DNA of 37,364 nt, taken from positions 1 through 37,364 of the forward strand of contig NZ_JHXK01000041.1 of NCBI RefSeq assembly GCF_000621745.1, written 5' to 3'. Position numbers and translations under genes: made by a program. Source of the DNA: Clostridium beijerinckii HUN142 (lineage in GTDB: Bacteria > Bacillota > Clostridia > Clostridiales > Clostridiaceae). The notes beneath the pieces are model-generated. The model made no database searches and had not been told where the DNA came from. It saw only the letters and a list, made by a program, of their open reading frames with translations. Positions 1 to 7,972 of the stretch are shown piece by piece (within the stretch, counting starts at the first letter, position 1; each line of letters opens with the position of its first letter).

Positions 1-320
1 TTATTATAATCTGTCATATGGAGCGGACGAACAATTTTAGCTCCTTTACTTATAAATTCATTTTGTAATGCTTCTTGATTGTCCGTAATAAAATAAGCAT
101 CTTCCCCATAACCGTAGAGTTCCCTATTCGTGTGGACTTTTTCGTTATTTGCTTTAGTCAATACTATTTCCACACTATCACGGTAAAGGCATATGTGGGG
201 TTCTTTTACATCTAAATATTTAACAATTCTAAATCCCATAATCTCGTTATAATACTTAGCGGTTTCTTCGATATTCGGTGTAGGAAACACCGCAAGTATT
301 GAATGAAGAATTTTTTCCAT
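1..320 (-). CDS. VOC (glyoxalase/bleomycin-resistance fold) protein, 3' end outside window
   Basis: This reading frame runs off the left edge, so the C-terminus is missing; 106 codons are visible. The start ATG at 320 has a good ribosome binding site (AGGAGAG) about 8 nt upstream. The protein opens with a beta strand and helix typical of one half of a vicinal-oxygen-chelate domain (HSILAVFPTPNIEETAKYY), followed by the family-like stretch NEIMGFRIVKYLD and a later FISKGAKIV segment. VOC proteins are small cytosolic metalloenzymes or drug-binding proteins (glyoxalase, fosfomycin or bleomycin resistance, dioxygenase); which one cannot be decided here. An extended -10 motif inside element A at about 394-402 could drive it. 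Confidence 0.8.
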   Translation of the reverse strand, partial: MEKILHSILAVFPTPNIEETAKYYNEIMGFRIVKYLDVKEPHICLYRDSVEIVLTKANNEKVHTNRELYGYGEDAYFITDNQEALQNEFISKGAKIVRPLHMTDYN

Positions 321-393
321 GCATAATCTCTCCTTTTTATGACGCTTAATATAAATAATCTGTAGTTCGTAGTTTCTAACGTATTCTGTATTA

Positions 394-575
394 ATTATAA
401 CATATTTTGTAAAAAACATCTTACTCAATTTTCAAAGAGCATTTTTATAATTTGCTACGCACTTCCTACAAATTGCGCACTAAAAACTCATAAATCTAAT
501 CCATTAAATAATACGATTTTACAACTTGTTATTTATTTTTATTGATTCATAACTTATGAATAATGTGACTTAGCA
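394..575 (-). repeat. Element A copy 1 (full)
   Basis: The left part carries TGTTATAAT on the minus strand (394-402), an extended -10 motif pointing at the VOC gene. The middle has the segment resembling TTTTCAAAGAGCATTT. The right part has the hairpin region (about 481-520) and the trailer ending TTATTGATTCAT. It lies between the start of the VOC gene and the stop of the next gene. Confidence 0.8.
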
Positions 576-584
576 TTGTTTTCT

Positions 585-1078
585 CTATTGATTTTTGCTT
601 AAATAAGCCCACTTGTTTTTAATACCTTTCTCATACTTAGGAATTGCTAAATAAAATCTTTCAGGAATAATTTCATTCTTATAAATCTTATATCTTACGT
701 AAGAACATTGCTTAAAGTCATAAACTTTCTTAACCCCTATTGATTCAAATTTATGTTCATATTTCTTACCATCTATGCTAAAGACAACTGAATATTCGCT
801 TTTAAATAGCTCATATTTAACTACAGGTGCAGTATAGGTAGGGATTTTATTTCACATTCCATAGCCTTAATTTTCTTTTTTAAGACAATGCAGATTACTA
901 TGAATAGTATCGCTATAACTATTCCAATTAATGAAACCCTGAAATACATAGTTTTGTTATAATGAAAAAGAGAGTCTGCACCTCTTCTACCTTTTAGCAA
1001 TCCCATGAACGGCATCCCAAATCCAATACAAACTATGATAGTAAAAAAACTGAGTAAATTATTTATTGTCTTGTACAT
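585..1078 (-). pseudogene. Two-TM membrane protein of unknown function, broken by one-base frameshift
   Basis: The N-terminal 85 codons (from 1078) encode two membrane segments at about residues 6-28 and 47-66, ending in KKKIKAMECEIK. That frame then stops, but another frame continues without interruption (IPTYTAPVVKYELFKSEYSV and onward) to a stop at 585-587. Adding one A to the AAAA run near 845 joins both parts into a protein of about 163 residues with a C-terminal, probably beta-rich, extracytoplasmic or cytosolic domain. I do not recognise the family. The break may be a true mutation or a homopolymer error; four other genes in the window show the same lesion type. Confidence 0.7.
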
Positions 1079-1147
1079 TTACCATGCCCCCATTACTGAC
1101 AGTTATAATTCCTTCAAAATTGTCTCAGAGTATTAATATATTTCCTC

Positions 1148-1310
1148 TTGCATCGTTCGTAATATTTTAGTATTGCGTAGTATTTTGAGTATAAAAAAAT
1201 ACCGCAAATCTATTCTCATTATAAATACTGCGATATCCTAACTTATTATTAAATTTTCAGATATAATAACATGTATAAGCAACTCTACAAATTTTGAATT
1301 TATCGGTTAT
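1148..1310 (-). repeat. Element A copy 2 (variant tail)
   Basis: It contains the motif TTTTAGTATTGCGTAGTATTTT and a hairpin of the ATACCGCA ... TGCGATAT type. Its tail (ATTAAATTTTCAG ... GCAACTCTACAAATT) is shared with the copy at 11715-11930 but not with most others, which defines a sub-type. Confidence 0.75.
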
Positions 1311-1341
1311 CACTCGATTATTAGTAACATATACTTAACTT

Positions 1342-1980
1342 TTATCTTTTTTTAGGACTAACTACAATATAAGTGTTACTGTATAGTGGCATATATATAT
1401 TCTTTATATTCCACATTATTTTAAAATCCTTATAATTTACTTTACGGTTACATATCCCTTTTTCATTGGTAATATTACTTAATTTTTCAATAGATTCTGC
1501 CATATAAAATCCATCTTCATCATATCCTGTTACAGGAACAAAATGACTTCCTTTTGAATTAGGACTTGGATGAATAAATACAATTACTGGCGCTCCATTA
1601 TTTAAATCTTCTTTTAAATTATATATACTACCTTTTTTATATTTAGTTTTTAAATTATGCTTTCTTAAAACAATTCGAATTCCAAGTGGTGTGACACCAC
1701 CTGATGGAACTTTACAGGGAAAATGTTGATACAATGTATTGCCATCATAATTAATGTTAAAATGTCTTAAAACATATGCAGTGGCAAAAGCAGCACATTT
1801 ATTTCCATGTTGAAAATCAATCCTGTTTTTCATATTAATGCTGAACTTTAGTGGAATTTCCTTTCTCTTTTTTAACTGTAGTATCGGAACAGACATAATT
1901 AATGCATCAATTACTATAATCCAAAATATGGTTCTAATAACATATTTCAGAAAGTTAAGAATTCCAATATTAACACTCAT
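1342..1980 (-). CDS. Membrane-anchored C39-like cysteine peptidase family protein
   Basis: The start was placed at the ATG at 1980 because a strong ribosome binding site (GGGAGG, 6 nt spacing) precedes it; an upstream in-frame ATG at 2037 has none. The 212-residue protein has one N-terminal membrane segment (about residues 8-34), then a papain-like C39/C39_2 domain. The likely nucleophile is Cys62 in GNKCAAFATAYVLRHF, with an upstream Gln57 for the oxyanion hole, the general-base His146 in GSHFVPVTGYDEDGFY, and an acidic residue after it. C39 domains cleave double-glycine leaders or other peptides, but no ABC exporter domain or bacteriocin gene is adjacent, so the substrate is unknown. The gene stands alone between two element A copies. 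Confidence 0.75.
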   Translation of the reverse strand: MSVNIGILNFLKYVIRTIFWIIVIDALIMSVPILQLKKRKEIPLKFSINMKNRIDFQHGNKCAAFATAYVLRHFNINYDGNTLYQHFPCKVPSGGVTPLGIRIVLRKHNLKTKYKKGSIYNLKEDLNNGAPVIVFIHPSPNSKGSHFVPVTGYDEDGFYMAESIEKLSNITNEKGICNRKVNYKDFKIMWNIKNIYMPLYSNTYIVVSPKKR

Positions 1981-2052
1981 ACCAAACCTCCCAAGTATCA
2001 CATAAAAGTATTTATTATGTTGCTTTACAAAGTACAATTTATCATTTGGTTA

Positions 2053-2245
2053 ATTATAGCACATTTGTAAATATCGCACTATTTTGTTTTCAAAGAACAT
2101 ATTTTTTATTTACTGCGTCCTATCTACATATTGCGTAATATTTTAGAATTTCGAAGTAAAAAATCGTAAATTCAATCTCTTGAATAATACGATTTTACAA
2201 TTTGCTATTCGTTTTTATTGATTCATGATATAGGAATATTACGAA
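2053..2245 (-). repeat. Element A copy 3 (full, with outer inverted arms)
   Basis: This is the clearest full copy. Minus strand TGCTATAAT (2053-2061) is an extended -10 about 70 nt upstream of the C39 gene start. The hairpin AAAATCGTA-AA-TTCAA-tctc-TTGAA-TAA-TACGATTTT lies at about 2161-2200. Outer arms GTAATAT (about 2126) and ATATTAC (about 2236) are inverted repeats enclosing the whole hairpin part. Confidence 0.85.
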
Positions 2246-2258
2246 TTAATCTAATATT

Positions 2259-2771
2259 TTACTTTTTCTTATCTCTTGTTATTTTAACATCTGAATTACT
2301 ACTAATATTAATTTTTATTTTTCCATCCGCATTTGCTCCAACATTTTTTAAACTATACTTTCCTTTTGTTAATTTAATTGTTTTGCTGCTTTGATCAGTT
2401 CCTTCTACTATATTTTCCACTTCATTTTTAGGATTAATCACAACCTCCTTAAACTTGCCATTGTCAACTGTTGAATCATAGTTAAATGTTATTTCGGTGT
2501 CCTCACTTACTTCTAAAAAACAGATAGTTTCTAAACCAGAAAAGCCACTATATTTTATCTCAATTTCATTGTTCTTTATAGAATCTCCATAAGTTCTATA
2601 CGTATAGTTATTTTCTTCTTGTATAATTTCATCATTGTTGCTATATATATTCACCTTATCAATATTTTCATTATTATCCTGATTAGCGGTCACTCCACAG
2701 CCATGCATAATACTTATTAAAAATATTAGACCCAATCCTAAAAAAAATTTGTTTCTTATATTCAATTTCAA
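2259..2771 (-). CDS. Putative lipoprotein of unknown function
   Basis: The 170-codon frame begins with TTG at 2771 preceded by AGGAGAG; no better ATG exists. Residues 1-25 form a signal peptide ending in IMHGC, a plausible lipobox with Cys25 as the lipidated residue. The mature part is polar and predicted beta-rich (repeated alternating segments such as TEITFNYDS and KYSLKNVGANADGKIKINIS), reminiscent of small beta-sandwich domains on secreted proteins. I do not recognise a named family. It is 87 nt downstream (on the minus strand) of the zinc-ribbon/DJ-1 gene with only a short gap and no full element A between them, so the two may be cotranscribed. Confidence 0.7.
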   Translation of the reverse strand: MKLNIRNKFFLGLGLIFLISIMHGCGVTANQDNNENIDKVNIYSNNDEIIQEENNYTYRTYGDSIKNNEIEIKYSGFSGLETICFLEVSEDTEITFNYDSTVDNGKFKEVVINPKNEVENIVEGTDQSSKTIKLTKGKYSLKNVGANADGKIKINISSNSDVKITRDKKK

Positions 2772-2858
2772 TCTCTCCTTTTTTAATAAATATTGAATCA
2801 GTCAATTTTAAATAGCTTCGACCAAATCTACCATTAAATTTTATGAGACGATTTCAAA

Positions 2859-3596
2859 TTACCCTTTTAATGTTTTTAAAAATTGTTTTCTTTCATCTTC
2901 ATTTTTAAATAACTTAAACCAATCACATATTTCACATGCAAAATCAATAAAAGCAATTCCTTGAGATGTTATTAAATTTTTATCTACTACAACTCTTTCA
3001 TTAACAAAAGTTTCTCTTGGGAAAGGATCAATTTCTCCATATTGCTGTTTATACATTTCTGTCCATTCAACCATAGAAGTAGTGTACTTTCTGTTTTGCA
3101 ACATATTAGACTTTGCTAAAAAATACGGTCCACCACAAATAGCACCAATCAGCTTTCCATGTGAATTAACATTTTCAATTAATTGAACCAATTCTGGTCT
3201 AAGTTCACTATTCCAACCACCAGGAATTATTAACCCATCCGTGGTTTCTTCAACAACATCTTTCACTAACATTTTTGGTTTATATTCTAATCCAGACATA
3301 CTTTTTATGATATCATTGTCATACGCAATAGTTATTATTTCTTTGCCTAAATCTGTTCCTAAAATATGAGCAATAGGTGTAATTTCAAAGTCAGCCATTT
3401 CATTATAGCTAAATATAAATATCTTATTTTTTAATTTTATATCTTCGCTTTTTACAAATGTATGACAAAAGGAACAATAAAAATTATTAGTCTTAATCTT
3501 TACTATATTTCCTTCAGAATTAACTTCCTCTGTTTCATTTACAATAACATCAAGGTCTTTAATTTTCCCACACTTAGGGCACATTGCATTAGCCAT
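2859..3596 (-). CDS. Zinc-ribbon fused to DJ-1/PfpI domain
   Basis: The 245-residue protein starts at ATG 3596 behind GAGGTG. Residues 1-50 hold two Cys pairs (Cys6/Cys9 in MCPKCG and Cys41/Cys44 in YCSFC), a zinc-ribbon-like knuckle. Residues 58-235 are a DJ-1/PfpI (class I glutamine-amidotransferase-like) domain with the nucleophile elbow GAICGGPYFLAK, Cys154. DJ-1/PfpI members include chaperone/deglycase-type stress proteins, proteases and isonitrile hydratases. The added zinc ribbon is not usual for stand-alone members and may give nucleic-acid or protein binding, which is inference. Family assignment is firm; activity is open. Confidence 0.85.
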   Translation of the reverse strand: MANAMCPKCGKIKDLDVIVNETEEVNSEGNIVKIKTNNFYCSFCHTFVKSEDIKLKNKIFIFSYNEMADFEITPIAHILGTDLGKEIITIAYDNDIIKSMSGLEYKPKMLVKDVVEETTDGLIIPGGWNSELRPELVQLIENVNSHGKLIGAICGGPYFLAKSNMLQNRKYTTSMVEWTEMYKQQYGEIDPFPRETFVNERVVVDKNLITSQGIAFIDFACEICDWFKLFKNEDERKQFLKTLKG

Positions 3597-3689
3597 ATTC
3601 TACACCTCTTTTTACTTCTTTCATTTTTGTATGCTAAATATCCTTTTAGCAATAAAAATAATAGTTCCAAAACTACGATTTACTATTAT

Positions 3690-3736
3690 ATATCAAGTAT
3701 AGCACATTTTGTAAAAAGCCTTTTCTTAAAATTCCA
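3690..3736 (-). repeat. Element A, left fragment with promoter-like motif
   Basis: Only the promoter-side part is present: TGCTATACT on the minus strand (about 3695-3703) followed by the conserved TTTTGTAAA segment. It lies about 100 nt upstream of the zinc-ribbon/DJ-1 start and marks the end of the left array segment; no hairpin part follows. Confidence 0.6.
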
Positions 3737-3902
3737 CCAAAAAAAAAAAATGTAAGTGCATCAGGCCGTGTGATGTCAGCCCCCTCACAAAAAAAGTATT
3801 ATGCAAATAAATTCATAAAGACTAAACAAGTCCCTCAACTCTACTATGATTTATACCAATACAATCAATTAATAACAACATTACTTTCATGCAGAACTCA
3901 AA
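3737..3902. other. Non-coding stretch with A13 tract and small hairpin
   Basis: A run of 13 A (3738-3750) is followed by a short stem GCATCA ... TGATGT (3758-3776). No credible coding sequence, repeat element or RNA gene was seen. Confidence 0.5.
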
Positions 3903-3936
3903 AAAAATAAGCATAGAATATTCTATACTTATTTTT
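3903..3936. terminator. Bidirectional terminator-like palindrome
   Basis: AAAAATAAG and CTTATTTTT flank the near-perfect palindrome ATAGAATATTCTAT. T-runs on both strands make it a plausible two-way Rho-independent terminator between the symporter gene (minus strand, ends 4111) and the array. Confidence 0.7.
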
Positions 3937-4110
3937 AAAAATTTTCAGTTAAAAGTTCTTAATTGTAGGTTGTTTAGCTAATGATTGTCACAAAAAATTT
4001 GGAGCAAACATTAGTGATGCAGCCTGCAATTTAGCACTTTCAGCGATATTTTCATAATCCTTAGAAATAACACTATTTCTGCTTTTTGAGATTCACATGT
4101 TTCTATGTGA
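3937..4110 (-). other. Gap with possible coding remnant
   Basis: On the minus strand a short open stretch reads SKDYENIAESAKLQAASLMF before a stop, without a start codon. It looks more like the tail of a former protein than random DNA, but I cannot name a family and the evidence is weak. Confidence 0.25.
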
Positions 4111-5376
4111 TTAAGCTGCTTTTTTGATAATGTTCAAATATTTCTTTCCTTTTTCTGTATCATATTTCCCTTCCCATTTGGAAATAACGATAACAGCTAA
4201 TGAGTTTCCAATTATATTAACAACAGTTCTTGCCATATCAACAATACGATCTATTCCTGCAATGAAAGCTACTCCTTCTACAGGTATACCTACAGAACCA
4301 ACGGTTGCTAATAAAACAACAAAAGATGCTCCTGGAACTCCAGCCATACCTTTTGATGTAACCATTAGTACAAATACTAAATTTATTTGCGTAGCAATTG
4401 GCAGATTTATCCCATATATTTGCGCGATAAAAAGTGCTGCAATAGCCTGATATAAGGTAGATCCATCTAAGTTAAATGAATACCCAGTTGGAATAACAAA
4501 AGATGTAATAGCTTTCGGACAGCCATACTTCTCCATTTTCTCCATAAGTTTTGGTAAAACTGCTTCAGAACTTGCTGTAGTGTACGCAAGAATAATTTCA
4601 TCTTTTAAAATCTTCATAAGAGATATAATGCTTGACCCACATATCTTCCCTATTAAGCCAAATATAACAAATATGAAGAAAATCATAGCTACATAAACAC
4701 TAATAACTAATTTACCTAACGGAATCAATGAAGCTACCCCAAATTTAGAAACTGTTACACCAATTAATCCAAATACTCCAAGTGGTGCAAGTTTCATAAT
4801 TTGATTAGTTACCCAAAACATTGAATCAGCCACACCTTGGCAAAAAGCAAGAACAGGCTTTCCTTTTTCTCCAATTGCAGCGACACCTAAACCAAACATA
4901 ACTGAAAAGAATATAACTGCAAGTAAATCACCTTTTGAAAGAGATTCAAAGATATTTGTTGGAACAATATTTAAAAATGTATCTGCAAAACCATGGCTAG
5001 ATACAGTTTCAGCCGTATTCATATATTTTTCGATACTAACTGACGAAAGTTGTTGAATATTAATTCCACTTCCTGGATGAGCCACATTGGCTACAACTAG
5101 TCCTATTACAATGGCAACTGTAGTTACTATTTCAAAATACAGTATAGTTTTTCCTCCTATTTTTCCTACCTGCTTAATATCGCCTACACCAGCAACACCA
5201 ACAACAAGTGATGAAAATACTATAGGAACAACTATCATTTTGATTAGTCTGATAAATATATCTCCAATAGGCTGTAAGTATGATGCTACAACTGGATTGC
5301 CATAAAAAGCAGCTCCTATCGCAATACCTAGCACAAGCCCTAGAAGAATTTGAAATGCTAATCCTAATTTTTTCAT
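4111..5376 (-). CDS. DAACS-family dicarboxylate/amino-acid:cation symporter (GltP/GltT-like)
   Basis: This 421-residue integral membrane protein belongs to the glutamate transporter homologue family and probably imports aspartate, glutamate or C4-dicarboxylates with Na+ or H+. Visible family signatures, in order, are the N-terminal scaffold helices (LVLGIAIGAAF; LIKMIVVPIVFSSL), the HP1 serine motif TASSEAVLP, the TM7 motif NLDGSTLYQA (NMDGT-like), the HP2 motif GVPGAS, and TM8 DRIVDMARTVVNIIGN, whose Asp and Arg contact the substrate in GltPh. The position that is Asp in GltPh (VNVTGD) is Asn here, which bears on ion coupling. Start ATG 5376 has AGAAGGGGGA upstream. Its neighbour aspartase makes aspartate import followed by deamination the likely physiology. 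Confidence 0.95.
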   Translation of the reverse strand: MKKLGLAFQILLGLVLGIAIGAAFYGNPVVASYLQPIGDIFIRLIKMIVVPIVFSSLVVGVAGVGDIKQVGKIGGKTILYFEIVTTVAIVIGLVVANVAHPGSGINIQQLSSVSIEKYMNTAETVSSHGFADTFLNIVPTNIFESLSKGDLLAVIFFSVMFGLGVAAIGEKGKPVLAFCQGVADSMFWVTNQIMKLAPLGVFGLIGVTVSKFGVASLIPLGKLVISVYVAMIFFIFVIFGLIGKICGSSIISLMKILKDEIILAYTTASSEAVLPKLMEKMEKYGCPKAITSFVIPTGYSFNLDGSTLYQAIAALFIAQIYGINLPIATQINLVFVLMVTSKGMAGVPGASFVVLLATVGSVGIPVEGVAFIAGIDRIVDMARTVVNIIGNSLAVIVISKWEGKYDTEKGKKYLNIIKKAA

Positions 5377-5930
5377 TTTAATATCCCCCTTCTAAAATGC
5401 TGCAACTTAGAATTTTCTCGTTTCAAAAACTTACTACAGAGAATATATTTGATAAAACCTTATAAGTATTTAAAAAGACAAAATTCCAAATTTAAACATA
5501 CTTAATAAAAAAACAATAGATTTTCATTAAAAAAATAATGTTGTTTTACTAAATTTCTTATTGCTTTTATAATCAAGCGTTGACATAATGTCTCACTTTT
5601 GAAAATTTATACAAGAAAATTCAATTTCCGCATGTATTATAACATAAAAAATCATTTATTCCTATGTTTTTAAAATTCTGAATAATCAAAAAAATCCATT
5701 TTAAGCTTATGAAAATATTCGTTAGTGCGACTTTTATAAATTAAATTTATTCAAATTTCAACTCAAATATTATACGTCAAACCCTCTATTTTAGTGTATT
5801 AAGCACACATTATAAAATTCTTTTTTAGAATATAGAGTCTATTTCAAACAGCTTCATATGAATCAGAAAAAAAATTTTTATGTCATTTAATTAATATGGG
5901 GTTCACAATGTACTAAGAACATAAAAATAA
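5377..5930. other. Non-coding region upstream of symporter gene
   Basis: No gene is visible. It should hold the symporter promoter on the minus strand, but I see no convincing -35/-10 pair. A perfect 11-bp palindrome, GACATAATGTC, lies at 5582-5592 and could be a regulator site. Confidence 0.4.
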
Positions 5931-5971
5931 GGAGTGATATGAGATTCAAATTATGAATCTCATATCACTCC
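5931..5971. terminator. Perfect 18-bp inverted repeat, terminator-like
   Basis: GGAGTGATATGAGATTCA (5931-5948) and its exact reverse complement (5954-5971) are separated by 5 nt. It is one of the strongest hairpins in the window. The T-run after it on the plus strand is interrupted (AAATGATTTTT) and the minus side has only short T stretches. It could be a terminator between aspartase and symporter transcripts or a processed mRNA stem. Confidence 0.6.
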
Positions 5972-6343
5972 AAATGATTTTTCTTGCTATTTAATTATAA
6001 ACTTATTTACAAAATTTTATATTATAGATAATCCAACTAATATATTAAGTTATGCATATATCTCACCGAGATCATAAATATTTTTATTACGAAAAGCTAT
6101 GAAAATATTTATAATTTCTGGTAAAGATAAGAACTCAAAGCTTTACAAATTTGTAAGTATGTTTATCTAATAAGTCTAATTCTTAAGTTGTTTATCTATA
6201 CATTTCCTCTTGCAATTACCTTGCTAAGCATTAAGTAAATCTCAAAGAAATCAAATATTTATAGATTTCTTATAACATTTCATTTCCCTAAGTGCTTTAA
6301 TAATTTTAACAGTATAGATATTCCTATTTATTATAAAAATTTA
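5972..6343. other. Non-coding region downstream of aspartase gene
   Basis: An AT-rich stretch of about 370 bp with no credible gene, element A or element B. Nothing further was recognised. Confidence 0.5.
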
Positions 6344-7804
6344 TTAAACTGTTTTTAATACATCGCTACTAGATTTCTTTCCTGATATCCCCGGTTCTGT
6401 CATATTAAATGGATCTAAAATTTCATTTAATTCTTCTTCACTTAAAAGTCCTGAATCTAATATCAAAGTTCTAATAGGTGTTCCTGTTTTTATAGCTTCT
6501 TTAGCTAGGCTTGCAGCTGTTGAATATCCTACATGTGGGCAAATAGCTGTGATTATTCCAACGCTGTTTTCTACTAAATCACGGCATCTTTCCTCATTAG
6601 CTGTAATACCTTTTACACAATTATCTATAAAAGTTTCAACTGCATAAGTTAGGGTATCAATTGATTGAAATAAACAATAGAATATAATTGGTTCAAACGC
6701 ATTAAGTTCTAATTGTCCGCCTTCTGCTGCCATTGTAATTGTCATATCATTGCCGATAATATTGAATGCCACTTGGTTTACTACCTCTGGAATAACTGGG
6801 TTAACTTTTCCCGGCATGATAGATGAACCATTTTGTTTTGCTGGAAGATTAATTTCTCCAAAGCCTGTTCTTGGTCCAGAAGACATTAATCTTAAATCAT
6901 TAGCAATCTTAGATAATGTTACTGCACAAGCCTTAACTGCTCCTGATACTGCTACAAAGGAATCCAAGTTTTGTGTTGAATCAATTAAATCAAAAGCTTG
7001 TATAAGATTCATTCCAGTAATCTCTGACAAGTTTGGCACAACTCGTTTAAGATACTTTACGTCTGCATTAACCCCTGTACCTATTGCAGTTCCTCCCATA
7101 TTAAGAACGCGCATCTCATCCATGGCTTTTTCCATACGGTTAACATCTCTCATTATAGCTACTGAATAAGCTTTAAATTCTTGACCTAAACGAATTGGTA
7201 CTGCATCTTGCATTTGAGTTCTTCCCATTTTTATTATGTGATCAAATTCTATGGCTTTTTGTGAAAATGCATCATGTAATCTATATAGCTCACTTTGAGC
7301 ATGTTCCAATAATTTTAAAGCTGTAATTTTCCCTGCAGTTGGTATAACATCATTAGTGGATTGTCCACAATTTACATGATCATTTGGATGTACAATGGAA
7401 TATTCTCCTTTTTTACCTCCAAGTATCTCAATTGCACGGTTGGCTATGACCTCATTAGCATTCATATTAAGTGAAGTTCCTGCTCCACCTTGAATTGGGT
7501 CCACAATAAAGTATTCATGTAGGTTTCCTCTTAATATCTCATCGCAGGCTTTTACAATTGCATCTGCAATCCTTTTATCTAAAACTCCTACTTCACAATT
7601 GGTTATAGCAGCTGCTTTCTTTATATATGCTAAACTATTTATAATTTCCGGATGCATGAACAATCCCGTAATTCTAAAGTTTTCAGCCGCACGCAAAGAC
7701 TGCACACCATAATATACATCTTCAGGTACATCCTTGCTTCCAATTGAGTCATTCTCCTTACGGAAATTGATATCTTTATTTTCTAACTTTATTTCCCTTA
7801 TCAT
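6344..7804 (-). CDS. aspA: Aspartate ammonia-lyase (aspartase)
   Basis: The 486-residue enzyme belongs to the fumarase/aspartase superfamily and would convert L-aspartate to fumarate and ammonia in the cytosol. The signature GSSIMPGKVNPVIPEVVNQV holds the catalytic-serine SS loop. Other superfamily blocks seen are VYYGVQSLRAAENFRITG, GGAGTSLNMNANEVIANRA and HPNDHVNCGQSTNDVIPTAG. The GQSTND block and the adjacent amino-acid symporter favour aspartase over fumarase. I placed the start at ATG 7804; an in-frame ATG at 7819 has no ribosome binding site, while GGGGGCGAAGG precedes 7804. It is divergent from a LysR regulator and has a minus-strand promoter at 7890-7918. Confidence 0.9.
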   Translation of the reverse strand: MIREIKLENKDINFRKENDSIGSKDVPEDVYYGVQSLRAAENFRITGLFMHPEIINSLAYIKKAAAITNCEVGVLDKRIADAIVKACDEILRGNLHEYFIVDPIQGGAGTSLNMNANEVIANRAIEILGGKKGEYSIVHPNDHVNCGQSTNDVIPTAGKITALKLLEHAQSELYRLHDAFSQKAIEFDHIIKMGRTQMQDAVPIRLGQEFKAYSVAIMRDVNRMEKAMDEMRVLNMGGTAIGTGVNADVKYLKRVVPNLSEITGMNLIQAFDLIDSTQNLDSFVAVSGAVKACAVTLSKIANDLRLMSSGPRTGFGEINLPAKQNGSSIMPGKVNPVIPEVVNQVAFNIIGNDMTITMAAEGGQLELNAFEPIIFYCLFQSIDTLTYAVETFIDNCVKGITANEERCRDLVENSVGIITAICPHVGYSTAASLAKEAIKTGTPIRTLILDSGLLSEEELNEILDPFNMTEPGISGKKSSSDVLKTV

Positions 7805-7881
7805 AACCTTCGCCCCCATACTATAATCGGCACTTCTTGTATAAATTATTGGTTTATTATCAAATTATTCTAATTCATCTG

Positions 7882-7910
7882 TTGACTTCATTATAAGTGT
7901 CCCCTACAAT
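7882..7910 (+). promoter_or_regulatory. lysR-type gene promoter
   Basis: TTGACT (7882-7887), a 17-nt spacer and TACAAT (7905-7910) form a sigma-A promoter for the LysR gene. It is superimposed on the aspA promoter of the other strand, so the two polymerases would exclude each other. Confidence 0.75.
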
Positions 7911-7918
7911 ATAATCAA
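7890..7918 (-). promoter_or_regulatory. aspA promoter
   Basis: On the minus strand TTGATT (7913-7918), a 17-nt spacer and TATAAT (7890-7895) form a good sigma-A promoter. Transcription would start near 7883, giving an 80-nt leader. It overlaps the opposing lysR promoter. Confidence 0.75.
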
Positions 7919-7923
7919 ATACA

Positions 7924-7944
7924 TATAATAATATAAGTATTATA
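7924..7944. promoter_or_regulatory. Palindromic LysR-regulator site candidate
   Basis: TATAATA-N7-TATTATA is a 21-bp dyad directly upstream of the aspA -35 box (centre near -50 to -51) and just after the predicted lysR start site. That position would suit aspA activation and lysR autorepression. This is inference from position. Confidence 0.5.
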
Positions 7945-7972
7945 GATTTTTATTTATATGTGGAGGTTATTT

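Noticed and set aside
1..320. VOC gene and 26224-26610 as duplicates of one cassette
   Set aside because: Both have the VOC fold but low visible sequence similarity; shared family is enough to explain them.
3462..3755. Plus-strand frame opposite the zinc-ribbon/DJ-1 gene start
   Set aside because: It is antisense to a well-supported gene, without ribosome binding site or recognisable protein.
6750..7169. 139-codon plus-strand frame in aspA
   Set aside because: It is the complementary-strand shadow of a conserved aspartase region.
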